Origin: JAKAVK01 sp964419095
GTDB lineage: Archaea > Micrarchaeota > Micrarchaeia > Micrarchaeales > CABMGC01
Length of the DNA: 8,391 bases
Reading direction: 5' to 3'
NCBI GenBank assembly: GCA_964419095.1
Contig: CAYQOG010000032.1
Coordinates: 1-8,391 of the forward strand
Shown: positions 6,326 to 8,391 of the stretch, in pieces
How the letters are laid out: every line of letters starts with the position of its first letter
How positions within the stretch are numbered: the first letter of the stretch is position 1
Notes under the pieces: generated by a model
The model's input: only the letters and a program-made list of their open reading frames with translations
The model's database searches: none
Told to the model about the DNA's origin: nothing
Translations under genes and position numbers: made by a program

Positions 6326-8308
6326 TTATCTGCACTTTGTCTTGTAGACAAGTATGCTTTCATTGGTAGCATTGTCAAGGAAAGCGTTGACGTAGGTGAG
6401 ATTTCTGGAGCTTGTGGCCGAGATGTAGTCGACTGAGGCGCATGCAGCCGCGCCTGGGAGGGAATTGAGATGGCTGAAGACGACATAGGATATGTTGTAC
6501 TGCTTGGCGAATGCGCAGCTTGGATTCTGCATGAAGTTGTCGATGCCGCTTGAGACCGTGTTTATGTTGTAGGTGTATATGCCCACAGGCTCGGTGTACA
6601 TCTCCATGTCCAGAAGGGTTGTCCTCCCAGCAATCGTGGAGAGATAGTCAAAGGTCTGCTTGTAGCAATTGGTAACGAAGATGGATTTCGGGCTTGTATT
6701 GTTTACGATCCATGAGCTTGCATTCAGGGAGAGGTTCTCTGCAACCGGATAGACTGCCTGGAAGTCGAAGTACTCCTCTGCGAAGCCGTTGAAGATTATG
6801 GCAATAAGCAGAATCGCTGCAATGACCTTGACAAGCCTGCCCTTCCTGCTGTAGAGGCGCGATAGAAGCATGGCCGATGAAAGGCCGAAGAAGAAGATCA
6901 CATAGACGGTGAATTTGTTTGAATCGCCGAATCCGGGCGGGAACCATGCAAGGTTCACGAGCAGGAAGACCAGCAGCGGCGCGATGAAGAGCACCATTTC
7001 CCTCTTTTTCAGCGTGAGAAGTCCAAGAACGCCGAGGATGAATATAGGGCCAAGGACCTCCGTCCAGAAAAGCGCGTGCAGGCCTATCAGGTAGAGGATA
7101 TTTGCGCCTTGAACATACCATACCGCTTCTGTAAACGCGTTTGATATGATATTGTTTTGCAGATGCTGGGAGTGTATGTAGAGCACGGCAGGAGTTGCGG
7201 CGAGCAATGCGATAACTATCGCCATGAACCAGTACCTGAATATTGAAGAACGGGATCTTGACTCGGAGGAGAGTATCGAATAGAGTGCGATGACAATTGC
7301 GAATATGCAGAGCACAAGGAATGAGTCAGGGTGAATCAGAGGCAGCAGCCCTGCTAGGAGGGCAAGGAAGAAGAGGCTTTTAGACGGTTCTGCCTTTTTT
7401 TTATCGAGGAACATCAGATAGAGCAGGGTTATTATTGTAATGGTGTAGGGAAATCCGAGAAGGTACTCGTGCTGCGGCGCGAAGTTGTTGATCAGGGGCT
7501 GTATGAAATTGAACAGGGGATATGTAAGCTGGTAGAAAATGCTGCTGCTTCCAGGCACGGGTATCACAGGCGATGCGTTTAGCAGGAGCATGACAAGGAG
7601 GCTGAGGCCCTGCCCGCAGAAGATGAAGATGGCCATTCCCACTACCGGAAGCCTTTGACTTTTGGAGATTTTGTAGAAGAGGAATGAGCCAACTGCAATT
7701 AGGCTGAAGTAGAGCAGGAAGTTCATAAGATAATAGGATGTTATCAGCCCTGCCCCGCTGTAGACGAGCATTGAATAGTAGAAGTCAGGTATGAACGGAT
7801 AGATGTTGAGCGCACCGGCAGCATATGGCAGCTTCGGCGGGAAGCCGGTGTATATAAGCGAGTTGCCTATGCCAAGGTGGTAAAGGTAATCAAGGCCGAA
7901 ATTGTCTCCCCCTTGTATCGTTCCGCCTCCGACCGTGTGGAGACCCTGGACCTGAAGCAGTATCAACCCTGCCGTGAAGCACATTATGCTTGCGTAGAAT
8001 ATGCCGTGCGCGTTGAATTCTTCAAGTGTCAGAGTGAATGCCTTGAGCAATGACCTGCGCCGCGCGAAGTAGAGGAGAAATGACAACGCAAGCATTAGCA
8101 GCGATGCGGCGAGCATGAAGAACTCGTTGAACGAGCCCACGAATGCCTCCATCAGGAGGACAAGGTATGCGGCGATGGCAAAGCCCATCGGTATTCCCAT
8201 CGCAAGCCGTATTATGCGCAGCTCAACGTATCTTGAGAAGAAGTAATCCGAGAGGAGGAAGCCGATGAGAAGGCTCGAGAGGTAGAATAGTATTCCTAGC
8301 AGCAACAT
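6326..8308 (-). CDS. Polytopic membrane protein, probable GT-C-type glycosyltransferase
   Basis: The predicted 660-residue protein has about 14 hydrophobic segments up to residue ~508, then a soluble C-terminal domain of about 150 residues. This GT-C plan is used by lipid-phosphate-sugar-dependent glycosyltransferases and oligosaccharyltransferase-like proteins. The first large outer loop (121-177) holds GGDNFGLDYLYH, with Asp135, Asp140 and His144, then GFPPKLPYAAG and IYPFIPDFYYSM. Acidic residues in this loop are the usual GT-C catalytic site, so Asp135 and Asp140 are candidates. The outer domain has a line resembling other GT-C tails (AGRTTLLDMEM, then AKQYNISYVVFS), Cys at 548, 598, 623 and 659, and eight N-x-S/T sequons. 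A TTG at 8329 would add seven residues, but a TATA box centred at 8338 is too close for it and ideal (30 nt) for the ATG at 8308. The family cannot be named securely; a polymerase or flippase is possible. Confidence 0.75.
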   Translation of the reverse strand: MLLLGILFYLSSLLIGFLLSDYFFSRYVELRIIRLAMGIPMGFAIAAYLVLLMEAFVGSFNEFFMLAASLLMLALSFLLYFARRRSLLKAFTLTLEEFNAHGIFYASIMCFTAGLILLQVQGLHTVGGGTIQGGDNFGLDYLYHLGIGNSLIYTGFPPKLPYAAGALNIYPFIPDFYYSMLVYSGAGLITSYYLMNFLLYFSLIAVGSFLFYKISKSQRLPVVGMAIFIFCGQGLSLLVMLLLNASPVIPVPGSSSIFYQLTYPLFNFIQPLINNFAPQHEYLLGFPYTITIITLLYLMFLDKKKAEPSKSLFFLALLAGLLPLIHPDSFLVLCIFAIVIALYSILSSESRSRSSIFRYWFMAIVIALLAATPAVLYIHSQHLQNNIISNAFTEAVWYVQGANILYLIGLHALFWTEVLGPIFILGVLGLLTLKKREMVLFIAPLLVFLLVNLAWFPPGFGDSNKFTVYVIFFFGLSSAMLLSRLYSRKGRLVKVIAAILLIAIIFNGFAEEYFDFQAVYPVAENLSLNASSWIVNNTSPKSIFVTNCYKQTFDYLSTIAGRTTLLDMEMYTEPVGIYTYNINTVSSGIDNFMQNPSCAFAKQYNISYVVFSHLNSLPGAAACASVDYISATSSRNLTYVNAFLDNATNESILVYKTKCR

Positions 8309-8333
8309 GCAAACGTAGAAGTATCCCAATCAA

Positions 8334-8342
8334 GATTTAAAG
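8334..8342 (-). promoter_or_regulatory. TATA box of the membrane-protein gene
   Basis: Minus strand CTTTAAATC within TACTTTAAATC, identical over 11 nt to the promoter of the isoprenyl diphosphate synthase gene. It is 30 nt before the ATG at 8308 and only 9 nt before the TTG at 8329, so it decides the start in favour of the ATG. It directly abuts the right-edge hairpin. Confidence 0.6.
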
Positions 8343-8344
8343 TA

Positions 8345-8364
8345 CCCACACCTAAAGGTGTGGG
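8345..8364. repeat. Inverted repeat / hairpin with 9-bp perfect arms
   Basis: CCCACACCT (8345-8353) and AGGTGTGGG (8356-8364) are exact reverse complements around a central AA; on the minus strand the loop region reads CCTTTAGG. No T-run follows on either strand, although ATTTTA follows on plus. The form (GC-rich stem with a TTTA loop) resembles the subterminal hairpins at the right end of IS200/IS605-type elements. It could equally be a terminator-like or RNA structure for a gene outside the window. Confidence 0.7.
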
Positions 8365-8391
8365 ATTTTAGGTAAGTAGTCTCCTCTGCCG

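Noticed and set aside
6648..7121. 157-codon minus-strand open frame inside the membrane-protein gene
   Set aside because: Same strand but a different frame from a clear 660-residue membrane protein; its composition is Arg/Pro/Ala-rich and not protein-like.

Overview
The window is archaeal. It encodes an archaeal-type Spt5/NusG, ribosomal protein uL11, a Trm5-type tRNA m1G37 methyltransferase and a short-chain isoprenyl diphosphate synthase of the kind used for ether lipids. Promoters have archaeal TATA boxes close to the start codons. The left-edge surface protein begins MDKLKG/QSAIEFITTYAW, a class III (archaellin/pilin-type) signal of a style common in DPANN archaea such as Micrarchaeota. 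I infer a Micrarchaeota-like DPANN archaeon; the lineage is a guess from style, not from a search.

Layout from left to right. Positions 1-1373 (minus): 5' part of a large secreted or pilin-like surface protein with Ig-like repeats, running off the left edge. 1425-2459 (minus): trm5. 2508-2954 and 2956-3423 (plus): spt5 and rpl11, an operon with a 1-nt gap, divergent from trm5 across a 48-nt spacer with one near-symmetric TATA-like element. 3521-4543 (plus): isoprenyl diphosphate synthase with its own promoter. 4540-6267 (minus): NodU/CmcH-family carbamoyltransferase, overlapping the synthase tail-to-tail by 4 nt. 6326-8308 (minus): polytopic membrane protein resembling GT-C glycosyltransferases, with a sequon-rich C-terminal outer domain. 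8345-8364: a strong hairpin at the right edge.

How the genes relate. trm5, spt5 and rpl11 are information-processing genes. The synthase would supply the C20 (or similar) isoprenoid for membrane lipids and possibly polyprenyl carriers. The putative GT-C protein and the carbamoyltransferase lie on the same strand 58-59 nt apart and could build and carbamoylate a cell-surface glycan; this is inference from family and adjacency. No intergenic stretch exceeds 100 nt. I see no tRNA, rRNA or CRISPR array, and no intact mobile element, although the right-edge hairpin may be the end of one. No clearly new defence or mobile system is visible. The most distinctive features are the pilin-signal Ig-repeat surface protein, the uniform near-leaderless promoter geometry and the surface-glycan gene pair.
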